The notes under the pieces are model-generated. The model worked only from the letters and a program-made list of their open reading frames with translations, had not been told where the DNA came from and did no database searches. The position numbers were made by a program, and so were the translations under genes. From NCBI RefSeq assembly GCF_034424805.1, contig NZ_JAXOUF010000015.1, positions 1 through 64,000 of the forward strand: a DNA stretch of 64,000 nt. Reading direction: 5' to 3'. Positions 8,310-17,610 of this stretch are shown here, piece by piece; the stretch's first letter is position 1; every line of letters starts with the position of its first letter. The DNA is from Labrys sedimenti. GTDB lineage: Bacteria; Pseudomonadota; Alphaproteobacteria; Rhizobiales; Labraceae.

Positions 8310-11186
8310 TCATTGTAAAAGTGCTCCAGCCGGTGAGCTCGCCGAGTGCAGCAATTGCGTTGCGGTACGAAGATCCTGCGTGTCAAAGCCTTCGCTGAAT
8401 CCCCGATAAAGAGGGGCGAGTAATGCCATAGCCTCCCCAGAGCGGCACGTGTCGATATAGTGGGCCGCAAGGTCGCTTGCGGCGCGCAGCTCGAACGACT
8501 TTGCTCCGATCGCATGCGCTTCTTCCACGGCGTCCTTCCACATCCGTTCGGCCGCGGCATGATTTCCGGCCCGGTGCCGAATGGCTGCATCAATCCGTAT
8601 CAATTCGCTGCGACACCATCGCTCGCCCTGCCGCTCCTGATACCGGAATGCGAGGCTGATCGTATCGGCTGCCTCGTTCAGCAAGCCCCGGTGCAAGAGG
8701 ACCCGGGCAAGACCAGCGATATACATGCCGATGCGCAACAGATATCTACATTCGATCATGTGCTCGATCGCGTCTCTTACTTCGCGATAGGCCTCACCAT
8801 CTCCCTTTAAGTAGCTAAGCGTGCCCTTGAAATAATGATGAACCGGGATCCAGCGGGGAATGATTTCCCGCTCCATATTGCGTTGCATCAATACAGAATA
8901 ATGTTCGAGAAGGGCAATGTTCCCTGTCTCCAAGGCCAGCGGCAGCGCAGCCAGTCCCAACGCATTGGATTGTGACAGCCAATGTCCAGCGCGCCCAGCC
9001 TGCTCGACTGCGTCGCGCGTGACAACGTTGGCATAGTCGGCACGGCCGGTCATCCAGGCGATGAAGGTGAGATAGCATCGGACCGACACAAATCGGATGA
9101 TGTCCTGCCCTGCCATGGCTGTGCGCTTACCGGCGAAGGAATGTTGCACCGCGAGCCGGTCGAGGACCTTCCCGCTTTCGACGAAGTCGCCTCGATGCGC
9201 TTTCGCCCAGGCCAGTGCGCGATCGCCCTCGGGGGCGGCCGACCAATCCCGATGCCGCGCCGACAATCTCTCGGACGCCTCTAGGCAACTGATCGCCTCA
9301 TCGATCTTGCCGACCTCCATCTGATAATAAGCGAGCCCCTCCAGGCCGCGCTGCTCGTATTCGAGGCTATGTGCGCGCTGGGCAAAGCCAATGGCGCGGA
9401 GCCAGGCATCCTCGATCTCCTTGCGCATCTTTGAGTAATACAGGCTCCAGGCGCGCGAGCAGGCCAGCTTGGCCTTGAGAAGACCATCACAGGGAACGCT
9501 CTCCGCGAGCTTCAGCGCCACTTCCGTGCGTTCCTGCGCTTCGGAAAGGATCGAGGTCTCCGACCACAGTGGAATGGCCGCGACCGTCAGCCCTATGCCG
9601 AGCGCGATATCGCCGTCAGCACCGAAAGCCCAGGCAAGCGCGGCACGTAAATCGGCGAGCCGGCTCACATAGCGCGTGGTCCAATCGCCCTTTTCGAGCC
9701 AGTGCCATTCATCTTCCGATCTCTTGAAAAGATCGAGAACGCGTTGCGCATGATATTTGAGGATCAAGGCGTCGGCATTGTCGGTACGCCGTTTCTCGGC
9801 AGCGTAATGTCGGGTGCTGGCGAGTTGGCGGTAGCGCAGTCCCGGCCCATTGACTTCCGCGTTCAGTAGCGATTTTGCAACGAGGCCGCCAAGGCCGGCC
9901 ACGACATCGATGGGATCCAGATCCACCGCTCTGGCGACGTGAACGGCATCCTCCAACTCAAAGAAGTCGGCAAAGACCGACACCAGGCGGAAGATGGCCG
10001 CCTCCCTTTGCGAAAGAAGTCTGTAGCTCCAGTCTATCGTAGCAAGCAGCGTTTCATGGCGCGGTGTTACCCCGTCAAGGCGAAGATTGGAGAAACTGGT
10101 GTGTCGATCGAACATCGCCAGCAGCTCCAAAGGGGAATAGTTCTCAAGCTGCGCCGCCATCAGTTCGATCGCGAGCGGCAATCCGTCGACCGAGCGGCAG
10201 ATCGACACGACCGCGTCACAATCGGCATCGCTGATTTGATATCCTGCCCACTGCAGCGCCCGAGACGCGAACAACTCCACGGTCGGGAATGAGATAGCGC
10301 GTTGCAAGGGCAAACCCGGTTTGCCATCAGGAACGGCAAGCGGCCCGATCCTAATCAGAAACTCCACGTCAAAATTCAGTGGCTCTCGGCTTGTCGCCAG
10401 GATCTTCGACAATCCTTTTTTCGACGCCAAGCTGCGTGCAAAAATGGTTGCGGCGGGCAGCACATGCTCGCAATTGTCGAGAATGACGAGCATCCGGCGC
10501 GAAAGCAGATAGTCCAATATTGCGGCGAAGCTGTCGTCAGGATTGCCCCGAATACCGAGCGCGGTCACGAGCGCGACTGGAAGTAGAGTCGCGTCGTCTA
10601 TTGTAGACAGATCCACGAGGCAAAGGCCGTCAAAACATACGTCGGCATAGGCGCGGGCCGCGGCAATGGCCACGGTTGTCTTGCCGATGCCGCCCGCGCC
10701 CACCAGCGTCACATGCCGTTCGCGGTGCAAGGCGCTCAGCACGTCGGCAAGCTCCGCCTCCCGGCCCACGATATGCTCCTGCGGCGGCAAATGACCCAGT
10801 CCGGAACTTTCCGCAAAGGCGTCGCCTTCCTCGAATGCCCCTATTCCGGCCTGCACCGGCGCAATGAACCGATATCCGCGGCCGACAACCGTAGCGAGAT
10901 AGCTAGGGTTCAATTTGGTGTCGCCCAGCAGGCGACGCAGGTTGGACATGTTGACCTTGAGATTGCTCTCGTGAACAAAGATACCGGGCCAGGCGGCAGC
11001 CATCAGTTCCTCTTTGCTAACGAGTTCGCCACCGCGATGCACGAGTAGCCGCAGCAGTTCGAAGCCTCGACCCCCAAGCTTTACAGGATGGTCCTCAAGA
11101 AGAAGCAGTTGGCGGCTCGGTATTAGCCGGTACGGTCCGAACGAGAATACCAGCTCGGGTTTTAAGCGCTCCGCAGCTTCGTCCAT
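8310..11186 (-). CDS. Winged-helix transcriptional regulator with NTPase (NB-ARC/STAND) and TPR-like domains
   Basis: A 958-residue signal-integrating regulator. Residues about 12-110 form an OmpR/PhoB-type winged helix (FGPYRLIPSRQLLLLEDH ... NLRRLLGD ... VGRGYRFIAP). Residues about 138-400 form a STAND/NB-ARC-like ATPase with P-loop GAGGIGKTT (163-171) and Walker B-like LVILDNCEHV. The remaining about 550 residues are helical and alanine-rich, as in TPR repeats. Such proteins bind a ligand through the TPR part and switch DNA binding by ATP-dependent oligomerisation. It lies directly upstream of the Mo-hydroxylase operon on the same strand, so control of that operon is a reasonable inference. 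Confidence 0.85.
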   Translation of the reverse strand: MDEAAERLKPELVFSFGPYRLIPSRQLLLLEDHPVKLGGRGFELLRLLVHRGGELVSKEELMAAAWPGIFVHESNLKVNMSNLRRLLGDTKLNPSYLATVVGRGYRFIAPVQAGIGAFEEGDAFAESSGLGHLPPQEHIVGREAELADVLSALHRERHVTLVGAGGIGKTTVAIAAARAYADVCFDGLCLVDLSTIDDATLLPVALVTALGIRGNPDDSFAAILDYLLSRRMLVILDNCEHVLPAATIFARSLASKKGLSKILATSREPLNFDVEFLIRIGPLAVPDGKPGLPLQRAISFPTVELFASRALQWAGYQISDADCDAVVSICRSVDGLPLAIELMAAQLENYSPLELLAMFDRHTSFSNLRLDGVTPRHETLLATIDWSYRLLSQREAAIFRLVSVFADFFELEDAVHVARAVDLDPIDVVAGLGGLVAKSLLNAEVNGPGLRYRQLASTRHYAAEKRRTDNADALILKYHAQRVLDLFKRSEDEWHWLEKGDWTTRYVSRLADLRAALAWAFGADGDIALGIGLTVAAIPLWSETSILSEAQERTEVALKLAESVPCDGLLKAKLACSRAWSLYYSKMRKEIEDAWLRAIGFAQRAHSLEYEQRGLEGLAYYQMEVGKIDEAISCLEASERLSARHRDWSAAPEGDRALAWAKAHRGDFVESGKVLDRLAVQHSFAGKRTAMAGQDIIRFVSVRCYLTFIAWMTGRADYANVVTRDAVEQAGRAGHWLSQSNALGLAALPLALETGNIALLEHYSVLMQRNMEREIIPRWIPVHHYFKGTLSYLKGDGEAYREVRDAIEHMIECRYLLRIGMYIAGLARVLLHRGLLNEAADTISLAFRYQERQGERWCRSELIRIDAAIRHRAGNHAAAERMWKDAVEEAHAIGAKSFELRAASDLAAHYIDTCRSGEAMALLAPLYRGFSEGFDTQDLRTATQLLHSASSPAGALLQ

Positions 11187-11710
11187 GATGCAGCCCCCGC
11201 AACCAGATCAATGCCGCGATCAGCTTTGGCGGAACTTGATCGGTATCGCCAGAATATCAATCACCAGAGATTTGTTTAGTCCCAGTATGTCATCGATTGG
11301 CGGCCTAGCGAGCGGTTTGTGTTGCAGACTTTTCACTATGCAGTGTGCAGCACGAGAAGCATCCGACCGACGGAGTGCGCTTTATATTCAAGATCGCGTA
11401 TTCAACCGCCCGGTAATCCTATTTTGCGCGTGCTGATACTTGGCCTAAGCCCTGAGTCTGTGCGGCTTAAAGGAGAAGGTGGTTCAATCGAGAACCCCAG
11501 TATCATTTCCAACCTCGTAGATAAAACCAAGACGGTGTATGGAAAAAACTACATAAGATCGAAATCGGCACGGGTGACCCAAGTCACGGGAGGAAATACC
11601 CAAGGCGGGCATCAGCAATGGCGCTCAGCGCTTTTGTTATGATGCACAATGTAGGTCAGCAGAATTGATTTCTGCAAGCTCAAAGGTTGGGCAATTCACT
11701 CTGAACTCCG
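11187..11710. other. Intergenic region without recognisable gene
   Basis: About 520 bp upstream of the large regulator. It is AT-richer than its neighbours. Short frames on the plus strand (for example 11319-11642) show no family features. It probably carries the regulator's promoter; no specific site is identified. Confidence 0.35.
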
Positions 11711-12000
11711 TTGGGTCTTTGTAAATCAGCATTGATCACAGCTTTTCGCCATCATACGGCTTCTGCCGCTGGACGATTGAGTGGACTTTTGCATTCGTTC
11801 TACAGGCAGACAGGCACGACCCCAGCTCAATTTGTCGAGGCCGCTCGGATCGGACGCGCGAAGACGCTGATGGAGACGTCAGACTGGCCCTTGGCTCGTA
11901 TTGCCGAGCGGGCAGGTTTGAAGCCTCCATGCCTTGCATAGGGGGTTTTCTAGAAGCGGCTCGGCACTACGCCGGTTTTCTATCGTCGTCGCTCTGGGAT
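11711..12000 (+). pseudogene. AraC/GlxA-family regulator, C-terminal remnant
   Basis: Only pieces of an AraC-type DNA-binding domain remain. The first frame gives YRQTGTTPAQFVEAARIGRA and the helix segment LARIAERAGLKP. In another frame, starting near 11955, the end of the domain reads KRLGTTPVFYRRRSG. The two halves of the HTH region are thus separated by a small deletion and frameshift, and the sensory N-terminal domain is absent. It lies next to an IS6-family element and is a scar of rearrangement. Confidence 0.65.
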
Positions 12001-12148
12001 GGGATAGGGCACCAATTTAGAACTGTGGCGTGGCGCAGCCAATCGCCTTCATCGCAATCCGCCGAGGGAAATCGCGGTTTCGGACATTGTGGCGTGCTGC
12101 GGAGTAGACTTGGTTGCGGGCCCCCGCAACCATCTTTACTTGCGATTT

Positions 12149-12173
12149 GCCCGCCCCTTCGGCGGGCTTTTTT
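12149..12173 (+). terminator. Intrinsic terminator
   Basis: GCCCGCC (12149-12155), a 5-nt loop and GGCGGGC (12161-12167) form a 7-bp GC stem followed directly by six T. A classical Rho-independent terminator on the plus strand, just upstream of the IS6-family element. Confidence 0.7.
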
Positions 12174-12239
12174 ATGTGACAACACGCCTCGCTGACAGTT
12201 CCAGACAAAAACCAAGAATTCCCAATACGTTACCCGCAT

Positions 12240-13056
12240 TCCGCCGCAAACTGGGCGTCAACCTTGTGACGGCATGAGTGTTCGCCTCATTCAGAGGATG
12301 ACTTCATGTTTTCAGGCCGCCGTTTCGACCGCTCGGTGATCCTGCTGTGCGTGCGTTGGTATCTGGCCTATAGTTTAAGCCTGCGTGATCTGGAAGAAAT
12401 GATGGTCGAGCGCGGCATCCGGGTCGACCATTCCACGATCCACCGCTGGGTCGTTCGCTTTTCACCGCCGTTGCTGGAGCGATTCAACCTGCGAAAGCGC
12501 GCAGTCACCGGGAAGTGGCATGTTGATGAGACGTACATCAAGGTTCGCGGCCGTTGGATGTATCTGTATCGCGCGATCGACAGCGTCGGCGACACTGTCG
12601 AATTCCACTTCAGCGAGCACCGCGATCTGATGGCCGCCAAGCGCTTGATCCGCACGGCATTGAAGCGTCACGGCAGACCCGAGTGCATCGTCATCGATGG
12701 AAGCCAGACCAACCCGCAGGCCATTATCGCCTGTGGTAGTGAAAGCCGACTGCGAAGCGAGGCACGGTTGGAGCTGAAGGCTATCGGCATTCGCAACAGC
12801 CAATATCTCAACAACCGCATCGAGCAAGATCACCGTCGCATCGAGCGACGGATCCGGTCGATGCTTGGCTTCAAATCAATGGCCTGTGCGGTGATGATCA
12901 CGTCTGGCATCGAGATGGTTCATATGATGCGCAAACGACAAGCGAGGTATGTCTTCAATCCAGCACCGTCCCTTGCCGAGCAGGTCGAAATCCTCTCCCT
13001 CTGAACCGGATCAGGTCCGCCCAAGCCCGTCTACAATTCAACTTTGCGACAGAGCC
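12240..13056 (+). mobile_element. IS6-family insertion sequence (left copy)
   Basis: An IS6-type element of roughly 0.8 kb. The right terminal repeat (complement of 13041-13056, GGCTCTGTCGCAAAGT) is typical of the family and lies 37 bp beyond the transposase stop. At the left only the inner part is recognisable (CGCAAAC near 12245-12251); the outermost bases do not match, so the left end may be worn or recombined and its exact position is uncertain. The segment before the transposase matches the same part of the second IS6 element in this window in outline (CGGCATGAG). Confidence 0.75.
12306..13004 (+). CDS. IS6-family transposase
   Basis: A 232-residue DDE transposase of full family length. 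It opens FSGRRFDRSVILLCVRWYL, has the DNA-binding region LEEMMVERGIRVDHSTIHRW, and all three acidic residues: D in WHVDETYIKV, D in IVIDGSQTN and E in NNRIEQDHRRIE. It catalyses replicative transposition and cointegrate formation. The frame is intact, so it may be active if suitable ends exist. A second, damaged IS6 transposase lies at 37029-37690. Confidence 0.93.
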   Translation: MFSGRRFDRSVILLCVRWYLAYSLSLRDLEEMMVERGIRVDHSTIHRWVVRFSPPLLERFNLRKRAVTGKWHVDETYIKVRGRWMYLYRAIDSVGDTVEFHFSEHRDLMAAKRLIRTALKRHGRPECIVIDGSQTNPQAIIACGSESRLRSEARLELKAIGIRNSQYLNNRIEQDHRRIERRIRSMLGFKSMACAVMITSGIEMVHMMRKRQARYVFNPAPSLAEQVEILSL

Positions 13057-13114
13057 GCCGAATGAGGCTAATACTCATGCCAGCACAACGTTGACGCCGG
13101 CTTGCCATAGAACC
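13057..13114 (-). repeat. Inverted 5'-end remnant of a second IS6-like element
   Basis: Directly after the right end of the IS6 element, 13059-13098 is an imperfect inverted copy (about 36 of 44 positions in the best alignment) of the segment upstream of the transposase at 12253-12296, including GGCATGAGT and GCCTCATTC. It ends in GGTTCTATGGCAAG (complement of 13101-13114), which looks like an IS6 terminal repeat. The simplest reading is the left end of a related element, abutting in opposite orientation. Confidence 0.55.
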
Positions 13115-13189
13115 GGTTGTTTTGTTTGTGCCCCGATATCGCGGGTGCAGCCGGTCAAGCAGCGCGATTGGGTATGCGGACCTATCGGC

Positions 13190-14644
13190 TCACCCGAGCA
13201 TGACGTTGATGGTCTTGGCCTCGGTGTAGGAGAGCATCTCCTCGATGCCTTCCTCACGGCCGACCCCCGAATTCTTCATGCCGCCGAAGGGAACGCCGAG
13301 GAAATGGTTGGAGCAGCCATTGATCCAGACATGGCCGGAACGGATCCTGCGGGCGACGTTGAGGGCATTGCGGATGTCGTTGGTCCACACAGCGCCGGTG
13401 AGGCCGTACTCGGTGCTGTTGGCGAGATCTACCGCTTCGTCCACCGTCTTCCAGCGCCCCACCGATAGGATGGGTCCGAAGACTTCCTCCTGCCACAGCC
13501 GCATGCCGGGCTTGATGTCGGCATAGACTGACGGCTCCACCCAGAATCCCTTGGCGAAGCGTTCCCCTGCAGGCTTTCGGCCGCCTGTCATCAAGCGCGA
13601 GCCGTCATTCCTGGCGCTGTCGAAAAAGGAAACGACCTTTTCCAATTGCAGGCGTGAATTGAGCGGACCCATATCGGTGGCGGGATCGAAGGGATCACCG
13701 AGCCTGAGGCTGGCAACCGTCGAGACCACGCGTTCGAGCACGGCATCATGGATGTCCTCATGCAGCAGCAGCCGGCTGGTGGAGCCGCAGGACTGGCCCT
13801 GCCAGGTGAAGTTCATACCGCGGACCGCGGCGGCCGCGATGACATCGGGATCGGTATCGGGAAAGGCGATCAGGGGGTTCTTGCCGCCCAGTTCCAGCGT
13901 CACATGCTTGACCGCCACCTCAGCGGCCGAGCGCTGGATGGCGCGGCCGGTCTGAGGCGAGCCGATGAAGGCGATGCGCTTGATGCCGGGATGCCGCACG
14001 ATGGCATCGCCCACGATGGCGCCCGGGCCGGTGACGATGTTGAACACCCCCGGCGGCAGGGCCTCGCGCGCGACCTCGGCCAGCAGCAGCGCCGACAGGG
14101 GGCTGGTTTCCGGCGGCTTGACGATCACCGCATTGCCGGCCGCGAGCATGGCGGCGGTGCGGGCGACGGCGAACATCAACGGGTGGTTGAAGGGCGCGAT
14201 GCGCGCCACCACGCCGTAGGGTTCCCGCACGGTGAGATGCAGGTTTTCGGCCGTGGCGGGGATGGTCTCGCCCTTCAGCTCGTGGATGAGCCCGGCATAG
14301 TAGCCGAGGCTGTCGACGGCATGGCCGACATCGCCGCGCATCGGCGTGATGGTGTTGCCGGTGTCGGCGACCTCGATCCTGAGGAACTCCTCGGCGCGGG
14401 CACGCAGGGCTTCGCCGAAGGCGCGCATGCGGGCGCCGCGTTCGGCCGGGGTGAGCGCGGCCCAGGCAGGCCAGGCGGCATCGGCGGCGGCAAAGGCGCG
14501 CTCGACGTCCTCGGCCGTGCCGCGCGGCGAGCGGCCGATCACCTCTTCCGTGGCGGGGTTGATCGAGAGGTCGAACTCGCCGCTCGAGGCATGCACCAGT
14601 TCGCCGCCGATCAGCATCCGGTCCTGTTCTATCGCGTAAGCCAT
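13190..14644 (-). CDS. Aldehyde dehydrogenase family protein (copy 1)
   Basis: A 484-residue NAD(P)-dependent aldehyde dehydrogenase. It contains the cofactor segment FNHPLMFAVARTAAMLAAGN and VKPPETSPLS, the catalytic glutamate region TLELGGKNP and the catalytic cysteine in GQSCGSTSRLLLH. The start at 14644 (MAYAIEQDRMLIGGE) matches that of the paralogue at 30869-32329, with which it shares most of its sequence (INPATEE, GDVGHAVDSLGYYAGL, VWINGCSNHFLGVPFGG). It is the last gene of the hyuA-hyuB-SDR-ALDH operon. It probably oxidises an aldehyde made by the SDR or the GMC enzyme to the acid. Confidence 0.9.
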   Translation of the reverse strand: MAYAIEQDRMLIGGELVHASSGEFDLSINPATEEVIGRSPRGTAEDVERAFAAADAAWPAWAALTPAERGARMRAFGEALRARAEEFLRIEVADTGNTITPMRGDVGHAVDSLGYYAGLIHELKGETIPATAENLHLTVREPYGVVARIAPFNHPLMFAVARTAAMLAAGNAVIVKPPETSPLSALLLAEVAREALPPGVFNIVTGPGAIVGDAIVRHPGIKRIAFIGSPQTGRAIQRSAAEVAVKHVTLELGGKNPLIAFPDTDPDVIAAAAVRGMNFTWQGQSCGSTSRLLLHEDIHDAVLERVVSTVASLRLGDPFDPATDMGPLNSRLQLEKVVSFFDSARNDGSRLMTGGRKPAGERFAKGFWVEPSVYADIKPGMRLWQEEVFGPILSVGRWKTVDEAVDLANSTEYGLTGAVWTNDIRNALNVARRIRSGHVWINGCSNHFLGVPFGGMKNSGVGREEGIEEMLSYTEAKTINVMLG

Positions 14645-14688
14645 GTCTGCGTACCTTTTGCGGCCGCCCCTTCGAGAGCGGCCTGACT

Positions 14689-15450
14689 TCAATGGGTGAT
14701 CATGCCGCCATCGGCATTGAGGAGCTGCCCGGTGATCCAGCGGGCCCGGCGCGAGAGTAGGAAGGCGATCGCATCGGCGATGTCGTCGGGGCCGCCGGCG
14801 CGTTTGAGGCATTGCTGCTCGATCATCGCGGCCTTCTGTTCGGGCGTCACGGTTGCCCGCTCGACCTCGGTGAAGGTCGGGCCTGGTGTCAGCGTGTTGA
14901 CCCGGATCGCCTGGCTGCCGAGTTCGCGCGCCATGGCCCGCGAAAGGCCCATCACGCCGGCCTTGGACGAGACGTAATGGGCATAATTGGGCCGCCCGAA
15001 CAGGATGGTCGAGGAGGCCACGTTGACGACCGAGCCTTCGCCCGATGCTGCCAGCGCCTCGCGGGCGGCGCGCGTCATGTTGAAGACGCCCTTGAGGTTG
15101 ACGGCCTGGACCTGGTCCCATTCGTCGGAGGGGATCTCCCAGAAGGGGCGCATCTTCAGGGTCGAGAAGATCGAGGCATTGTTGACCAGGCCGAAGGCAC
15201 CGCCAAAGGCTTCGAGTGTGGCCGCGACGGCGGCCTGGCAACTGGCCTCGTCGGCGACATTGGTGCGCACGAACAGGCGCTGGCCGGTTCCCGGCGTGTC
15301 CTCTTCGGCCACCGAGCGGCCCTTGTCCTCGTTCCAGTCGGCGATGCAGACATCGACGCCTTCGCTGACCAGCGTAAGGGCGAGCCGGCGCCCGATGCCT
15401 TGCCCGGCGCCGGTGACGATGACGGCGCCGCGTGCGGGATAATTTTGCAT
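14689..15450 (-). CDS. SDR-family oxidoreductase
   Basis: A 253-residue short-chain dehydrogenase/reductase of classical length. It has the coenzyme motif TGAGQGIG near the N-terminus, NNAS (LVNNASIF), the catalytic serine in VASST and YVSSK as the YxxxK pair, ending ITGQLLNADGGMITH. Adenine-site residues (ADWNED) fit NAD(H) preference. It sits between hyuB1 and the aldehyde dehydrogenase in one operon, with short gaps on either side. It probably interconverts an alcohol or ketone intermediate; the substrate is unknown. Confidence 0.9.
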   Translation of the reverse strand: MQNYPARGAVIVTGAGQGIGRRLALTLVSEGVDVCIADWNEDKGRSVAEEDTPGTGQRLFVRTNVADEASCQAAVAATLEAFGGAFGLVNNASIFSTLKMRPFWEIPSDEWDQVQAVNLKGVFNMTRAAREALAASGEGSVVNVASSTILFGRPNYAHYVSSKAGVMGLSRAMARELGSQAIRVNTLTPGPTFTEVERATVTPEQKAAMIEQQCLKRAGGPDDIADAIAFLLSRRARWITGQLLNADGGMITH

Positions 15451-15476
15451 GGTGAATTCCTTTCGTGCCGACAGTC

Positions 15477-17600
15477 TCAGGCGGCAGCGCCGAGCTGCAG
15501 CGTGACCAGGGACGGCTCGTCCTTGCGCACGACCTCGGCTTCAAGCAGGGTGCCGCAGGCGGTGCAGACATGTTCGCGCAGCTCGAGATCGGCATGGGTG
15601 CGGATATGCGGCCCGTAAGATTCCGGTTCCACGTGATAGCTGCGCACCTTCTCCTTCCAATTCGCCTCCACTGGGCCGAGGTCGCAGCCACAGCCGCAGG
15701 CAAAGCGCCCGTCTGCGATAGTGAGCTCGCTTTGGGCCGCTGCCCGCGTGGGCGCGGTGCCGGCCAAGCGCCGGACGCGGATCGCGGCCCGGGCTTCCTC
15801 GGTGGCGTGCCTGTCGATGGCGCCGTTCGCGATCACTACGCCATATTGGGCGGCCGCGGCAGCGGAGCTGACATGGCCGTTGACGATATCCCTAAGCACC
15901 GCGTCGGGATCGCGCAGCAGGGGGTCGCCATAACCGCCGCCGCCCTGGAAGGCATAGCCGAGCACGTCATGCGAAGTGAGGCGCATGCGGCCGGGCTTGG
16001 GGCCGAGCTCTTCGACACCGGCCGTCAGCAAATCGTCGAGATCACCGGCGAGACCGGCCAGGACCGCCGGATCGCCGGCGTCGCGGCGGATGACGTTCCG
16101 GCCGCAGGCGCCGGGCAGGCCGCCGAACTGGCCGATGGCATTGGGCACCTCCACGCCATGGCCCAGCATCATCGCCTGCAGGGCATCTGTGCCATAGGGC
16201 GCGATGGCGAGGGCGGCACCGGCACCGCCGCGCTGGCGGCCGGGCCCGCCGCTGTCGGGCACGAAGGCGCGGAAGAGATAGAGCAGGGGGCCGTTCGCCT
16301 CATTGGCCTCGACATTGGCGATGGCCGGCCGCGGCACGCAGAAATCACCGGAGCCGTCGAGGCCGTCATGGTCGGGGAAGGCACCGCCTCCGCCCGCCGT
16401 GGAGTCGAGCAGGAAGGTGCCGAAGGGCGCGCCGTCCCGGTCTCGGCCGGCCAGCGTCATCACCATCATGTGGCCCTTGGTGACGGCCTGGCTCTCGCAG
16501 GCATGCGCGGGCGAGCAGGCCACCATGCGCGACAGCGCAGAAACCACCACGTTCTGGACGATCCAGGCTGTGGAGATCGTGCCCGAGGAGATCGGGGCCG
16601 GCCAGGAGGCGTTGCACAGGATGCCTTCCGGAGCCACGAAATCGACGGCGCGGAGAATGCCCTCGTTCCAGCGGATGCGCGGCGCCAGGATGGGCAGCAG
16701 GCCGGTAAGCGCGGCGCCGCGCATGCCCGAGGCCGTACAATTGATGAAGCCGGGCGCCTGGGGCGAGGTGCCGGTCATGTCGAGGGTGAGGCGATCGCCC
16801 TTCTTGGTCGCGGTCACGCAGACGCGGTAGAGCACGTTCTCGTGGCCGTCATGCTCGATATAGTCGCGCGCCCGGAAGACGCCGTCGGGCAGGGCTGAGA
16901 GGACTTGGCGGATCTGGCGCTCGGAACTGGCGATCTCCTCGGCCATGATGGTCTCGACAGTGTCGCCGCCATAGCGGTCCATCAGTTCGACCAGCCGGCG
17001 GGCCGCTACGGTGTTGGCCGCGATCATCGCCTTGAGGTCGAGCCCCAGGACATGGGGCAGGCGGGTCATGCCCATGATCATCTGCCACAGATCCTGGCGC
17101 AGCACGCCGTTCTCGACCAGCTTGATGCCCGGCAGCAACATGGCTTCCTGCTGGATCTCGGTGGCGCCGATGGCCCAGGAGCCGAAGCTCATGCCGCCGA
17201 CATCGAGCTGGTGGGCGCAGGAGCCGGCCCAGGCGACATGACGGCCGTGATGGAAGATCGGAGCCACGATCGAGACGTCGGGCTGATGGATGGCACCGCG
17301 ATAGGGATCGTTGAGGATGAACATGTCACCTTCCCGGATGCCCGGATTTTCCGCGAACTCGGCATTGATCGAGCGGATCACCGAGGACATCGTGCCGGTG
17401 TGGAACAGCACCTGCGGGCCCATGGTGACGATGGAGCCGTCGGCGAGATAGAGGCCGTTGTTGAAGTCGGTCGCCTCGGTCACCACCGGTGAGCCGGAGA
17501 CCGATTTGAGCGTGATCGCCTGTTCCTCGGTGATCGCCTGCAGCTTGTTGCGCACGACCTCGAAGGTGATGGGATCGATGGCGTTGTCAGTCGTAGACAT
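15477..17600 (-). CDS. HyuB-family hydantoinase/carboxylase subunit fused to gamma-like zinc domain
   Basis: A 707-residue protein from ATG at 17600 (MSTTDNAIDPITFEVV). Residues about 1-580 are a hydantoinase B/oxoprolinase-type subunit (FILNDPYRGAIHQPDVS, PGFINCTASGMRGAALTGLL, RQRGGAGAAL, GGGYGDPLLRDP). The last about 90 residues form a separate cysteine-rich module (CGCGC ... CTACGTLLEAEV) resembling the small gamma subunit of acetone/acetophenone carboxylases. In the second module of this window that subunit is a separate gene. With HyuA it should form an ATP-dependent lactam/hydantoin hydrolase or ketone carboxylase. The fused gamma part favours the carboxylase side, but this is inference. 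Confidence 0.85.
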   Translation of the reverse strand: MSTTDNAIDPITFEVVRNKLQAITEEQAITLKSVSGSPVVTEATDFNNGLYLADGSIVTMGPQVLFHTGTMSSVIRSINAEFAENPGIREGDMFILNDPYRGAIHQPDVSIVAPIFHHGRHVAWAGSCAHQLDVGGMSFGSWAIGATEIQQEAMLLPGIKLVENGVLRQDLWQMIMGMTRLPHVLGLDLKAMIAANTVAARRLVELMDRYGGDTVETIMAEEIASSERQIRQVLSALPDGVFRARDYIEHDGHENVLYRVCVTATKKGDRLTLDMTGTSPQAPGFINCTASGMRGAALTGLLPILAPRIRWNEGILRAVDFVAPEGILCNASWPAPISSGTISTAWIVQNVVVSALSRMVACSPAHACESQAVTKGHMMVMTLAGRDRDGAPFGTFLLDSTAGGGGAFPDHDGLDGSGDFCVPRPAIANVEANEANGPLLYLFRAFVPDSGGPGRQRGGAGAALAIAPYGTDALQAMMLGHGVEVPNAIGQFGGLPGACGRNVIRRDAGDPAVLAGLAGDLDDLLTAGVEELGPKPGRMRLTSHDVLGYAFQGGGGYGDPLLRDPDAVLRDIVNGHVSSAAAAAQYGVVIANGAIDRHATEEARAAIRVRRLAGTAPTRAAAQSELTIADGRFACGCGCDLGPVEANWKEKVRSYHVEPESYGPHIRTHADLELREHVCTACGTLLEAEVVRKDEPSLVTLQLGAAA

Positions 17601-17610
17601 GGTGGTCTTC

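Noticed and set aside
13190..15703. Long minus-strand frame that would join the SDR region and aldehyde dehydrogenase into one 837-residue protein
   Set aside because: The upstream part is read in a different frame from the SDR gene and has no family features; the aldehyde dehydrogenase starts at 14644.
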